From NCBI GenBank assembly GCA_003153775.1, contig PMBI01000083.1, positions 62,001 through 126,000 of the forward strand: DNA of 64,000 bases, written 5' to 3'. Both the position numbers and the translations under genes were made by a program. Shown here one piece after another: positions 37,902 to 47,901 of the stretch. Under the pieces are notes generated by a model, which did no database searches, was not told the DNA's origin, and saw only the letters and a program-made list of their open reading frames with translations. The stretch is from Syntrophaceae bacterium. Its GTDB lineage: Bacteria > Desulfobacterota > Syntrophia > Syntrophales > UBA2185. The first letter of the stretch is position 1, and each line of letters begins with the position of its first letter.

Positions 37902-38759
37902 ATGGCAGTTAAGACATTCGGTGTTATCGGAGCCGGTCAGATGGGCAACGGCATAGCTCAGGTTGCTGCAAGCCCAGGCGGGCTGAATGTAATCATGAAT
38001 GATATTGCAGACCAGTTTGTTGACAAGGGGTACGATACCATTTCAAAAAACCTGGACCGCCTTGTTGCTAAGGAAAAGCTGACGGCTGACCAGAAAAAAG
38101 AAATCATGGGCCGTATCAAGAAGAGTACTAAGCTGGAAGACATGAAGGATGCCGATTTTGTTGTCGAGGCAGCGACAGAGCGAGAGGATCTCAAACTTGG
38201 GATATTCAGAAAGCTTGATGAAGTCTGCAAGCCCGGGGTAATCCTTGCCACGAACACGTCCTCTATTCCCATAACGAGGATCGCCGGTTCAACAAAGAGG
38301 CCTGCTTTAGTCATAGGGATGCATTTTATGAACCCCGTTCCCGTGATGAGACTCGTCGAAATCATCAGAGGGTTGGCTACCTCTCAGGATACGTACAACA
38401 TGACAGAGGCCCTGTCCAAGCAGTTCGGGAAAGTGCCCGTAGAATGCAATGACTTTCCGGGATTTTTATCGAACAGGATACTTATGCCCATGATCAATGA
38501 GGCCGTTTATACCCTGATGGAAGGCGTGGGTACGCCCAAGGCCATTGATGACATCATGGTATTGGGAATGAATCACCCCATGGGTCCTCTCGCGTTGGCT
38601 GACCTGATTGGTCTCGATACATGCTGGGCCATAATGGACGTTCTTTACAAAGGATTTGGCGATTCCAAGTACCGTCCCTGTCCGCTCCTTAAGAAATACG
38701 TGGATGCAGGCTACATGGGAAGAAAGACGGGAAAAGGATTCTACGATTACAGCAAGTAA
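37902..38759 (+). CDS. 3-hydroxybutyryl-CoA / 3-hydroxyacyl-CoA dehydrogenase
   Basis: [63 protein letters not shown]. Confidence 0.95.
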   Translation: MAVKTFGVIGAGQMGNGIAQVAASPGGLNVIMNDIADQFVDKGYDTISKNLDRLVAKEKLTADQKKEIMGRIKKSTKLEDMKDADFVVEAATEREDLKLGIFRKLDEVCKPGVILATNTSSIPITRIAGSTKRPALVIGMHFMNPVPVMRLVEIIRGLATSQDTYNMTEALSKQFGKVPVECNDFPGFLSNRILMPMINEAVYTLMEGVGTPKAIDDIMVLGMNHPMGPLALADLIGLDTCWAIMDVLYKGFGDSKYRPCPLLKKYVDAGYMGRKTGKGFYDYSK

Positions 38760-38955
38760 TGCTTGCATGCGAAAAATATTCTCTCATGACGAGAATATAC
38801 TTTCGGTAGTTATAGAGACAGCGTCAGCGCAGAGTGCAGCCTTAGATCGCGGCTGTAAGCCTCCGTACGAGATGTCCAGAGGTTGACGAAAAAATAATAT
38901 GCACTCGGAAGGCTTTTCCGAGGCATCAGAAGAAATGGAAAAGGGGGTACATCGT

Positions 38956-39738
38956 ATGGAATTCAAGAACCTCTTATTTACAGTCGAGGATGGTGTCGCT
39001 ACAATAACGTTCAACAGGCCCAAGGCGTTAAATGCGATGAATACGGAAACTATGAAGGAGCTTATGGATGCGGCTACACTCTGTAAGAATGATGACGCCG
39101 TAAAGGTCCTCATCCTCACCGGGTCAGGAGACAAGGCCTTTGTAGCAGGTGCTGATATATCGGAGATGCAGAACCTGCGGCCAAAAGAGGCCCTTGCCTT
39201 TATGGAACTTGGTAATGAGACTCTCAGATTGATTGAAACGCTCCCCAAGCCTTCCATTGCTGCCGTGAACGGTTTCGCCCTGGGCGGCGGTACGGAGATA
39301 TCCATGTGTTGCGATATGAGATTTGCATCGGAAACAGCCCGTTTCGGCCAGCCGGAAATACTGATCGGATTGATACCGGGCTGGGGAGGAACTCAGAGGC
39401 TTTCGCGTTTAATAGGAATGGGAAGGGCCAAGGAACTCATCATGGGAGGGGAGCAGATAGATGCGAAAAGGGCTTTCGACGTTGGTCTTGTAAACAGGGT
39501 ATTTCCCCTCGATCAGCTTCTCCCGGAAACGAAAAAATTCGCGCTGAAACTCGTCCGTATGCCTGGATTTGCCCTGAAGATGGCCAAGCATTCGATAAAT
39601 TTTGGTTATGATCTTGCGCTTGATAATGGAATAAGACTCGAAATGGAATGCTGTGCCCAGTGCTTCAGCACAGATGATCAGAAAGAAGGAATGAAGGCTT
39701 TCCTCGAAAAGAGAAAACCTGCTTACACGGGAAAGTGA
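38956..39738 (+). CDS. Enoyl-CoA hydratase (crotonase)
   Basis: ITFNRPKALNAMNTE, KAFVAGADISEM, AAVNGFALGGGTEISMCCDMRFASETARFGQPEILIGLIPGWGGTQRL; ATG 38956 after gggggt. Confidence 0.95.
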   Translation: MEFKNLLFTVEDGVATITFNRPKALNAMNTETMKELMDAATLCKNDDAVKVLILTGSGDKAFVAGADISEMQNLRPKEALAFMELGNETLRLIETLPKPSIAAVNGFALGGGTEISMCCDMRFASETARFGQPEILIGLIPGWGGTQRLSRLIGMGRAKELIMGGEQIDAKRAFDVGLVNRVFPLDQLLPETKKFALKLVRMPGFALKMAKHSINFGYDLALDNGIRLEMECCAQCFSTDDQKEGMKAFLEKRKPAYTGK

Positions 39739-39795
39739 TTCGCCGTTTCATAAGTTGCATTAATAAAACATTATTCTAAAGGGGGGTTATGAGCC

Positions 39796-40944
39796 ATGAA
39801 TTTTGGTTTAACAGATGATCAACGTGACGTGAGGGAGATGGTAACGAAGTTCGCGGAGCAGCAGATTAAACCTATCGCCGCAGAGCTGGACAAGACCCAC
39901 AGGCACCCGGAAGAGATCTGCCGTAAGCTCGGTGAAATGGGTATTATGGGAATCGCAGTTCCCCAGGAGTATGGCGGTGCGGGCATGGATACGGTGACAT
40001 ACGTTCACAGCCTGATCGCGATTTCCAAGGCGTGCGCAAGCTGCGGTGTTATTGTGTCGGTCAACAATTCCCTTTACGGGTACCCCGTATTGGCCTTTGG
40101 AACGGAAGAACAGAAGAAAAGATACCTTACCCCTGTGGCAGGCGGGAAGGTCGAAGGATGCTACGGGTTAACAGAGCCAAGCGCCGGGTCGGATGCTGCC
40201 GCACTGAAGTGCCGCGCTGTATTGAAAGGTGACAAGTATATAGTTAACGGGACCAAAATCTTCATAACGAACGGTAATGTGGCGCACTACTGCGTTTTAG
40301 CGGTCACGACCGATCCCGCGTTAGGGTACAAGGCTGTCATCAATCTTATCGTGGATATGAAGAACACCCCTGGCTTTAAGGTAGGCAAGGTCGAGGAAAA
40401 GATGGGAATTCTTGCGTCCGGCACAGCTGAGCTTGTCTTTGAGGACGCTGAGATACCGGCGGCAAACCTCCTCGGCAAACCGGGACAGGGGTTCAAGCAG
40501 ATGATGATGGGACTGGATGCAGGAAGAATCGGCATCGGCTCCCAGGCCTGCGGTATCGGCAAGGCCGCTCTCGAAGACGCCCTCGCATATGCAAAAGAGA
40601 GGGTGCAGTTCGGTAAGCCCATTGCAACGTTCCAGGCGATCCAGTTCAAGCTCGCCGACATGGCAATGGAGCTCGATGCAGCGGAATTGATGCTCCTTCG
40701 CGCCGCCTGGATGGAAGATAACCATCTCGATTTTGAGAAAGAATCGGCCATGGCGAAGTGCTATGCATCCGACGTGGCAATGAGAGCTTCCGTTGAGTGC
40801 GTGCAGATATTCGGCGGCTACGGCTACACCAAGGAATATCCTGCTGAGAGACACATGCGGGATGCGAAAATCTGCCAGATCTATGAGGGGACGAACGAGA
40901 TCCAGAGGGTGGTTATCTCAAGAAAACTTTTGAGTATGAGATAA
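39796..40944 (+). CDS. Short-chain acyl-CoA (butyryl-CoA-like) dehydrogenase
   Basis: CYGLTEPSAGSDAAALKCRAV, LDAGRIGIGSQACGIGKAALEDALAYAKERVQFGKPI, IYEGTNEIQRVVISRKLL. Confidence 0.95.
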   Translation: MNFGLTDDQRDVREMVTKFAEQQIKPIAAELDKTHRHPEEICRKLGEMGIMGIAVPQEYGGAGMDTVTYVHSLIAISKACASCGVIVSVNNSLYGYPVLAFGTEEQKKRYLTPVAGGKVEGCYGLTEPSAGSDAAALKCRAVLKGDKYIVNGTKIFITNGNVAHYCVLAVTTDPALGYKAVINLIVDMKNTPGFKVGKVEEKMGILASGTAELVFEDAEIPAANLLGKPGQGFKQMMMGLDAGRIGIGSQACGIGKAALEDALAYAKERVQFGKPIATFQAIQFKLADMAMELDAAELMLLRAAWMEDNHLDFEKESAMAKCYASDVAMRASVECVQIFGGYGYTKEYPAERHMRDAKICQIYEGTNEIQRVVISRKLLSMR

Positions 40945-40958
40945 CACTGTCTACAAGG

Positions 40959-40993
40959 CTCAGCTCATCTTCGTAAGAAGCAGATGAGCTGAG
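40959..40993. terminator. Hairpin between convergent genes
   Basis: 12-bp perfect stem ctcagctcatct / agatgagctgag. Confidence 0.6.
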
Positions 40994-41038
40994 ATACCTG
41001 AAGAGACTTTCGTCTTTCGGCAGATGTCCGGATGGAAA

Positions 41039-41341
41039 TTATTTCTCGATTCTGAAGGGTGAGAACTCGTATTCTTTTTCCTCGACAGCGAAAGAGACGC
41101 TGTTCTCTTCGTTGAGAGTGAGTTTGCCCTCTATGATGCGGCGACAGCCGAAATCGAAGAAACTCACCTGGTGAGTGGGGATGTCTTTTTCATCCAATTG
41201 TTTGTAGTACTGCTCTTTTTCAGACGGAGTCAGCTCCCGGACGACGAGTTTCTGGCATCGTTCCCTGGTTTCCCATTCACCCTGGCGTATGGTGACCCTA
41301 TAGTTGCCGTGAAACTTTATAGGCATCTTGATTTTCATCAC
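41039..41341 (-). CDS. Hypothetical protein, 100 aa
   Basis: ORF between the two halves of the CoA cluster, opposite strand; no family recognised. Confidence 0.5.
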   Translation of the reverse strand: MMKIKMPIKFHGNYRVTIRQGEWETRERCQKLVVRELTPSEKEQYYKQLDEKDIPTHQVSFFDFGCRRIIEGKLTLNEENSVSFAVEEKEYEFSPFRIEK

Positions 41342-41546
41342 TGTACCTCCAGATTTCGTGCTGTTCTATGACCGGAGACTGCATAGCATAACTTTGGACA
41401 GTTGTCCATTTATTGATGGCAGCGGGGTGTGGGTTATATTTTTTTCTCTTTGACAAACCCGCATGGAGGATACAATTCACGGATTCGATAGTCGGGTCCT
41501 GACTGATAATAGCAATTATGTCAGATTTATTGGAAGGAGGGGTAAT

Positions 41547-43229
41547 ATGTATTTTGCAAAAGAGGTGCTGAGCCAATCCAGCGAGCTCAGGAAAAAATGG
41601 GAGGATGAAGTCCGGAGGGTGGTCAGCAAAGTTCCTGACCAGAAGCCACGATGGTCCACCGTTTCAGATCTCGAGATCAGGAGGCTTTATGGTCCTGATG
41701 ATATAAAGGATATGGACTTTGTCCGTGATATCGGATACCCCGGCCAGTTTCCATACTTGCGTGGCAATCAGGCGACGGGTTATCGCGGACGATTCTGGAC
41801 GTTCAGGATGTTTTCCGGCATGGGAAGCGCTGCGGAGACCAACAAACGGTGGCACATGCTTCTCAAAGAAGGACAGACAGGCCTCAGTACAGCATTTGAT
41901 TTCCCGACTCTTATGGGCTACGACACGGACTCCCCCAAGGCCCGCGGCGAGTGCGGGAAGTGCGGCGTTGCCATAGATACCCTTGAGGATTTTATGCAAC
42001 TGGTGGACGGGATTCCCATGGATGAGATTACCACGTCCATGACCATCAATCCTCCGGCTACTGTGCTCTGGGCGATGTACTGTGCAGCGGCGCAGATCAA
42101 GGGTATACCTCTTACCAAGATAGGCGGCACGATTCAGAATGACATGCTGAAGGAATTCATTGCGCAGAAGACTTTAATGTGCCCGCCGGAACCGTCCGTC
42201 AGGCTCGTCAGCGACACCGTTGAGTTCGGCACGAAGTATGTCCCGAGATGGAACACCATCAGCATCAGCGGGTACCATATCAGGGAAGCCGGTTCCACAG
42301 CGGTTCAGGAGCTTGCCTTTACCCTTAGAGACGGCATGGAGTATGTGGAGGACGTGATCAACCGGAAGGGGTTGAATGTCGATGAATTCGCTCCGCGGCT
42401 TTCATTTTTCTTCAATTCCCATGTAGATTTCTTTGAGGAGATTTGTAAGATGCGCGCCGCCCGGAGGATCTGGGCAAAGGTTATGCGGGACCGCTATAAG
42501 GCGAAGGACCAGAGATCGTGGTGGATGCGCTTCCATACGCAGACCGCCGGATGTTCGCTGACGGCGCAGCAGCCTTACAACAACGTCGTCAGGACGGCCA
42601 CGCAAGCCCTTGCCGCTGTCCTTGGCGGAACCCAGTCCCTGCACACCAATTCCCTCGACGAGGTGATGTGCCTTCCCTCGGATCACGCCGTGCAGATTGC
42701 GCTTCGTACGCAACAGATCATCGCGGAAGAGACCGGCGCTGCCAACACGATTGACCCTCTGGCGGGCTCGTACTTCGTCGAAGCATTAACCAACGAGATG
42801 GAAGAGCAGACATGGGACTACATCAACAAGATCGATGAGATGGGCGGCATGGTGGCTGCAATAGAAAAGGGGTTCCCGCAGCTCGAGATAGCCGATGCAG
42901 CCTACAAGTTCCAGAGACAGATAGACTCCTGCGAAAAGATTATGGTCGGCGTCAACAAATATGTGACAGAAGAAGAGATACCCATCCCTCTTTTAGAGAT
43001 TGATGATAAAGTTGAAGAGGATCAGATCGCGCGGTTGAGTGCGGTCCGCAGAAAAAGAGACAACAAGGCTGTCAAGAAGAGTCTTGACGACATTAAGAAC
43101 GCCTGCAAGAAGGGTGAGAATGTCATGCCTTCCTGCATCGAGGCAGTGAAGAACCTGGCGAGCGTCCAGGAGATATGCGACGTCTATCGTGAGATCTATG
43201 GCGAGTACCGCGATCCGGGACTCTATTAG
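41547..43229 (+). CDS. B12-dependent acyl-CoA mutase large subunit, predicted isobutyryl-CoA-mutase type
   Basis: ARRIWAKVMRDRYKAKDQRSWWMRFHTQTAGCSLTAQQPYNNVVRTATQALAAVLGGTQSLHTNSLDE; RMFSGMG and KEFIAQKT at the substrate-specificity positions; ATG 41547 after ggaagga-ggggt. Confidence 0.92.
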   Translation: MYFAKEVLSQSSELRKKWEDEVRRVVSKVPDQKPRWSTVSDLEIRRLYGPDDIKDMDFVRDIGYPGQFPYLRGNQATGYRGRFWTFRMFSGMGSAAETNKRWHMLLKEGQTGLSTAFDFPTLMGYDTDSPKARGECGKCGVAIDTLEDFMQLVDGIPMDEITTSMTINPPATVLWAMYCAAAQIKGIPLTKIGGTIQNDMLKEFIAQKTLMCPPEPSVRLVSDTVEFGTKYVPRWNTISISGYHIREAGSTAVQELAFTLRDGMEYVEDVINRKGLNVDEFAPRLSFFFNSHVDFFEEICKMRAARRIWAKVMRDRYKAKDQRSWWMRFHTQTAGCSLTAQQPYNNVVRTATQALAAVLGGTQSLHTNSLDEVMCLPSDHAVQIALRTQQIIAEETGAANTIDPLAGSYFVEALTNEMEEQTWDYINKIDEMGGMVAAIEKGFPQLEIADAAYKFQRQIDSCEKIMVGVNKYVTEEEIPIPLLEIDDKVEEDQIARLSAVRRKRDNKAVKKSLDDIKNACKKGENVMPSCIEAVKNLASVQEICDVYREIYGEYRDPGLY

Positions 43230-43253
43230 GACTGATTGAAGGAGGAGATGGTA

Positions 43254-43664
43254 ATGGCTAAGAGAAAGATTCGTGTTATGGTAGCAAAACCAGGACTTGA
43301 CGGTCATGACCGGGGCGCCAGGGTTTTAGCCAGGTGTTTCCGGGACGCTGGTTTTGAAGTAATATATACGGGGTGTCATCAGACACCGGCGATGATTGCA
43401 GCGTCGGCGATCCAGGAAGACGTGGATCTCGTAGGCTTGAGCTGTCTATCGGGGGCGCATCGGTACTTATTTCCCCAGGTGGTTAGTCTATTGAAGGAGA
43501 AAGGTGCTGACGATATCACCGTTATCGGCGGGGGAATCATCCCCCAACAGGATTTTCAGAAACTATATGACGCGGGCATCAAGGCGATCTTCGTGCCGGG
43601 TACTACCCTGGATACGATCGTGAATTGGGTTAACAGCAATGTAAAACCGGTGGAAAGAAAGTAA
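43254..43664 (+). CDS. Mutase small (cobalamin-binding) subunit
   Basis: KPGLDGHDRGARVLARCFRDAGFEVIYTG (DxHxxG), GLSCLSGAH, VIGGGIIP; ATG 43254 after ggaggag. Confidence 0.95.
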   Translation: MAKRKIRVMVAKPGLDGHDRGARVLARCFRDAGFEVIYTGCHQTPAMIAASAIQEDVDLVGLSCLSGAHRYLFPQVVSLLKEKGADDITVIGGGIIPQQDFQKLYDAGIKAIFVPGTTLDTIVNWVNSNVKPVERK

Positions 43665-44629
43665 TGGAGAGAGGTAAGAAGATTAAGGCGGGGGACATTC
43701 GGACTGCCTCCCGCCTTATAAGAGACATAGAAGATAGTATCCCCGAAGCAAAAGCAACGATTAAACATATTTTCCCCTATACGGGTAAGGCCCAGGTCGT
43801 TGGGATTACCGGGTCTCCAGGCGCAGGGAAGAGCACTATTGTTGACGGTCTTATTGAGACAAGCCGGAAGAAGGAACAAACGGTAGGCGTTCTCGCCGTT
43901 GATCCGACAAGTCCCTTTACGGGGGGAGCGACGCTCGGCGACAGGATCCGTATGCAGCGCCATTCCGAGGATATCGGCGTGTTCATACGGAGCCTCGCCA
44001 CGCGGGGTTCCCTGGGCGGCCTCTCGAAGGCAGTCGGCGATGCAATCCATGTTATGGATGCTATGGGGAAAGACATCATATTCGTTGAAACTGTGGGTAC
44101 CGGCCAACAGGAGGTGGAGATCATACACTATGCCCATACGGTGATAGTCGTTCTCGTGCCGGGCATGGGAGATGAAATCCAGGCAATCAAGGCGGGCATC
44201 ATGGAGATTGCCGACATATTCGTTATCAATAAGGCGGATCGTGATGGTGCGCAAAAACTTCAGCGGGAATTGATGACTATGATCGAGATGTCACATATTC
44301 CTCCAGGGGGATGGAAACCGCCTGTCCTTACAATCAGGAATTCCTTCAAGCCGGAGGAATTTGAACATGACCTGCAGATATTGTCTGCCAAGGTCCACGA
44401 ACACTATGACTTTCTCATAAGCAGCGACCTTATCGGCGACCGGCAGAAGCGCAAGAGGCTGCATGAACTCAATGAGGCCATCCGATTCAGCATCCTCGAG
44501 CCTGTGATGGAGATGCTCATAAGAACGGGTGAACTCGACAGCATGGTCGAAAAGCTGGTGAAGAAGGAATCAGATCCGGCTTCTCTGGCCGAAGAAATCG
44601 CCAGGAAGTATTTGCAAGGGTGTTTTTAA
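43664..44629 (+). CDS. meaB: MeaB-like G-protein chaperone of B12-dependent mutase
   Basis: VVGITGSPGAGKSTIVDGLIE, VLAVDPTSPFTGGATLGDRIRM, FVETVGTGQQEVEI, VINKADRDGA; 1-bp stop/start overlap. Confidence 0.94.
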   Translation: MERGKKIKAGDIRTASRLIRDIEDSIPEAKATIKHIFPYTGKAQVVGITGSPGAGKSTIVDGLIETSRKKEQTVGVLAVDPTSPFTGGATLGDRIRMQRHSEDIGVFIRSLATRGSLGGLSKAVGDAIHVMDAMGKDIIFVETVGTGQQEVEIIHYAHTVIVVLVPGMGDEIQAIKAGIMEIADIFVINKADRDGAQKLQRELMTMIEMSHIPPGGWKPPVLTIRNSFKPEEFEHDLQILSAKVHEHYDFLISSDLIGDRQKRKRLHELNEAIRFSILEPVMEMLIRTGELDSMVEKLVKKESDPASLAEEIARKYLQGCF

Positions 44630-44635
44630 GGTTCG

Positions 44636-44679
44636 ACTTCTGTCCGGTTCTTTGGCTGCTTTCGAACCGGATCAGAAGT
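44636..44679 (+). terminator. Hairpin after meaB
   Basis: acttctgtccggttc ... gaaccggatcagaagt, one bulge. Confidence 0.5.
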
Positions 44680-44718
44680 AATGGCAGTTGATGAGCGGAG
44701 CAGATCTTGTCTCTTTGG

Positions 44719-45183
44719 TCAGGGTCGGCTTTCGAGGTCGTCAAGTTTTTTCTTCTTTTCTTCGATAAGTTTTAACTGTTCATCCACCAGTGTCCGCCAG
44801 TGGTGTCTCTGCGCAAAACCGGATGACTGATTCATATTCATCCTGTAGTTTTCTTCGTCTCTTTTGGCCCTTTCCAATTCTTCTCTTAGGACCCTGATAT
44901 TCTCTTCCTTTTCATTCCTTTTCGCAGCGCCCTCACGATATCTCTGCAATCGTTCGTTGCCTTCTTTTTCCGCCGCCGCTTTTTGCTCTTCCGTCATAGT
45001 AGGCAGTGATTGTACCTTCTTGAAATTGACTCCAGGCGGGGGGCTGTCAGTGATAATTACCGTGCCGTCTTTGTCGATATATTCGTAAAGTGTTTGCCCC
45101 TGTGCCTCGCCTGCGGCAATCCATACAAGGCTCAGAAGCAGAGAGACCATGAGCAACAATCTTGGCAATTTGTGAGAAGCCAT
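44719..45183 (-). CDS. DUF4124-like periplasmic protein
   Basis: Signal peptide then TLYEYIDKDGTVIITDSPPPG. Confidence 0.8.
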   Translation of the reverse strand: MASHKLPRLLLMVSLLLSLVWIAAGEAQGQTLYEYIDKDGTVIITDSPPPGVNFKKVQSLPTMTEEQKAAAEKEGNERLQRYREGAAKRNEKEENIRVLREELERAKRDEENYRMNMNQSSGFAQRHHWRTLVDEQLKLIEEKKKKLDDLESRP

Positions 45184-45294
45184 GCCTTGAACCCTCCCTT
45201 ATTTTTGCAATAAAAAATATTCCAAATTATCGATGATGTCAATTGTATTCGTAAACTTGCCGTGCATTTAAATCAAGGATCGGGGTGAATATTT

Positions 45295-46518
45295 TCAGAC
45301 CGGTGTGGAAATCAATGAAGCGTAGTTCACGGCGCTTTCTGTCTCGCGTTCGCGGTACGTGTCGAAGTGAAGAAGGTCTGTGCGGTTTTCCGCAAGCAGG
45401 CTGGCAAATAGCAGGATGGCAGGAAGACCGCAAACGTGGTAGCTGTCCTGCGTGTTAAGGGCCTCCTTGAAGATATTTTCCGGTTCTCCGCGGCTAAGGA
45501 AAGAAAGTATCAACTTATCATGGGCCGTCGCCTGAGGAAGAAGGGCGTCCGCGGGCGCCTGATCGCCGAATTTTCGTCCCACGTGGGAAAGGTCGACGCC
45601 TGCCACAAGCAGTATGCGCCCCTTTCCTTCTTGCAGCAGCAGGTTCATCGCAGATACCATCCCTTGGAACCTCTCATCCCTCAGAATATTTCCTCTTTCC
45701 TGGATGAACTCGTGGACACTCCCGCACAGAATGGGCACTATGGTAAATGGACCCTGCAGGTAATGGTGCAGGAAAATGGTTTGAAACTCCACGGAATGTT
45801 CCGTCATGTGGCCGAAATCATCCGGTGCGAATGTTCCCTCAGTCACGCCCTTCTTTAATTTGCCGATAAATTTTTTATCCGTCTTGATTTCTCCGAAAGG
45901 AGTTACGTAGTTCTTTTCGGAGATGCTGTAGAGTTCTTCCTGCAGATGATGGTTAATCCCCAAAATCACAACCGTATCGTAGGTCTTGCCCTTTAGATAA
46001 CGGTAAGTATTTACATAGACGTCTTTTGCTACGGTGATGTCAATATGGGGAGCGAGGATACCCGCAATATTATCCGGGATATGATACTGCAGACATTCCT
46101 GACCGATATTGCTTTCTACGTTCTCTATAAACTGCGCGAGCTCGGCCGGATCCGACGCATATGATTTTCCCGCATGAACGGGGAGCCTTGTCGGTCGGTC
46201 GCAAAATTCGCTGCGGAGTGTGCACATCTTCTGGTGGAAGAACGGGCTTTCCAGGAGACAGGCCCTGTCAAGAGAATCGATAAATGATTCAATCTCCGAT
46301 ACATAAACTATGCGACCGCCCTGCCGCTTCATCAGCGCGGCCTGAATGTCCGCAAGATCGTGAAGCCCGTCAAGGAGCTGCAGGAGGGGGAGTGCATTGA
46401 AATCAAGCGCGATGCCTTGATCGGTCAAATGGTAAGGATCATGAAAGGCGATCATCCGCCGACCCTTGATGGTCGTGGCGACGGGCTGAATGTCTCTTCT
46501 CAAAACGGGTTTATCCAT
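45295..46518 (-). CDS. MEMO1 / AmmeMemoRadiSam system protein B-like
   Basis: GILAPHIDITVAKDVYVNTYRYLKGKTYDTVVILGINHH; EHSVEFQTIFLHHYL; ILLVAGVDLSHVGRKFG. Confidence 0.88.
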   Translation of the reverse strand: MDKPVLRRDIQPVATTIKGRRMIAFHDPYHLTDQGIALDFNALPLLQLLDGLHDLADIQAALMKRQGGRIVYVSEIESFIDSLDRACLLESPFFHQKMCTLRSEFCDRPTRLPVHAGKSYASDPAELAQFIENVESNIGQECLQYHIPDNIAGILAPHIDITVAKDVYVNTYRYLKGKTYDTVVILGINHHLQEELYSISEKNYVTPFGEIKTDKKFIGKLKKGVTEGTFAPDDFGHMTEHSVEFQTIFLHHYLQGPFTIVPILCGSVHEFIQERGNILRDERFQGMVSAMNLLLQEGKGRILLVAGVDLSHVGRKFGDQAPADALLPQATAHDKLILSFLSRGEPENIFKEALNTQDSYHVCGLPAILLFASLLAENRTDLLHFDTYRERETESAVNYASLISTPV

Positions 46519-46723
46519 ATGCTCTCGGCTTATATTAGCAATCGTTTAAAAATGCAACGTCAACGTCTAAAGGAGGAAAAAATTGCATGCTTCCTGGTGA
46601 CAAATCAGCGCCTGATATTCTTGCAGCCGGCCTATCTATGCGTAATTATAAAACATGGACGATGGTACGCTATTTGCTAAGTAAAGAGTATCAAGCAATG
46701 AGGCCTACAGGGAGGGGTGCATG

Positions 46724-47818
46724 ATGGAAAAGAGATTGAGAATTGCCATAAATACCGGGGGAGGAGATGCGCCGGGTCTCAATGCGGTCATTGAAGCCGT
46801 TGTCATGGCTGCCTACAACAGGAGTTGGGAAGTATACGGCATCAAGAGCAGCTACACCGGTCTCCTTAATACCGATGAGATTATCCGTTTGACCCCGGAG
46901 ACGGTAAGCCATATCTCCATCACGGGCGGGACGATCCTGGGAACGACAAACCGCGGCAACCCGTTTCAAATGCCGGTGACGAACATGGCGGGCGAGGTGG
47001 AGATACGCGACGTATCCGATAAGGTTGTCGAAAATTTTAACCGACTGCGTTTCGATTGCCTGATAGCGGTGGGCGGTGACGGCAGCCTCGGGATCGCTCA
47101 TAGTTTATACAAGAAAGGGATACCGGTTGTCGGAGTCCCCAAGACCATAGATAATGATATCTGTGAGACGGTAGTGACATTCGGGTTCGACACTGCAGTG
47201 AGCATTGCCACGGAGGCCATAGACCGCCTCCATTCCACGGCCAAGTCCCATGAACGGGTAATGGTCGTTGAGGTCATGGGCCGTCATTCAGGCTGGATCG
47301 CACTGAACAGCGGGTTATCCGGTGCGGCGCATATCATTCTCATCCCGGAGATACCGTTTGATATTGACAAGATTTGCGGTCACATAATGGAATGCGAAGT
47401 ACGCGGACGACGTTACGCTATCGTAGTAGTTGCGGAAGGTGCGACGCCGATCGGCGGTCGCGCCGTTGAAAAAGGGAAGGGGGAAGTCGGCCGCCAGCAT
47501 GCAGTTCTCGGAGGTATTGGGGAGTACCTGGCAAAAGAAATTGCAAAACAGACCGGTAAAGAGACGCGTTCGCTGGTCCTCGGGCACTTGCAGCGCGGCG
47601 GCACTCCGACAACATTTGACAGGCTGATAGCACTCCGTTTCGGCGCTGCGGCCGTCCGCATCGTGGGCGAGCAGAAGTTCGGGACGATGGTAGCCCTTGC
47701 TCATCCTGATATCAAGGCCGTTCCTCTTGAGAATATCATAGGGCGCATAAAGACTGTGCCCGTACATAGTGACAAGATCAGTACGGCCCGGGAAATCGGC
47801 ATCTGCGTCGGTGATTGA
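46724..47818 (+). CDS. 6-phosphofructokinase family
   Basis: IAINTGGGDAPGLNAVIEAV, AVGGDGSLGIAHSL, VPKTIDNDICETVVTFGFDTA, VEVMGRHSGWIAL. Confidence 0.94.
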   Translation: MEKRLRIAINTGGGDAPGLNAVIEAVVMAAYNRSWEVYGIKSSYTGLLNTDEIIRLTPETVSHISITGGTILGTTNRGNPFQMPVTNMAGEVEIRDVSDKVVENFNRLRFDCLIAVGGDGSLGIAHSLYKKGIPVVGVPKTIDNDICETVVTFGFDTAVSIATEAIDRLHSTAKSHERVMVVEVMGRHSGWIALNSGLSGAAHIILIPEIPFDIDKICGHIMECEVRGRRYAIVVVAEGATPIGGRAVEKGKGEVGRQHAVLGGIGEYLAKEIAKQTGKETRSLVLGHLQRGGTPTTFDRLIALRFGAAAVRIVGEQKFGTMVALAHPDIKAVPLENIIGRIKTVPVHSDKISTAREIGICVGD

Positions 47819-47901
47819 CAGGCCACATGAATTAACTGAAATACAAAATCACTGCAGCAGCTCATAATTCTCTTGCACAATCTCCCTCATACATATAAGT
47901 C

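Noticed and set aside
41400-41547. Cobalamin riboswitch upstream of the mutase genes
   Set aside because: The intergenic space is too short and no B12-box-like sequence was recognised.
43556-44254. 232-aa minus-strand ORF antisense to meaB
   Set aside because: Antisense shadow ORF; meaB has intact G-protein motifs on the plus strand.
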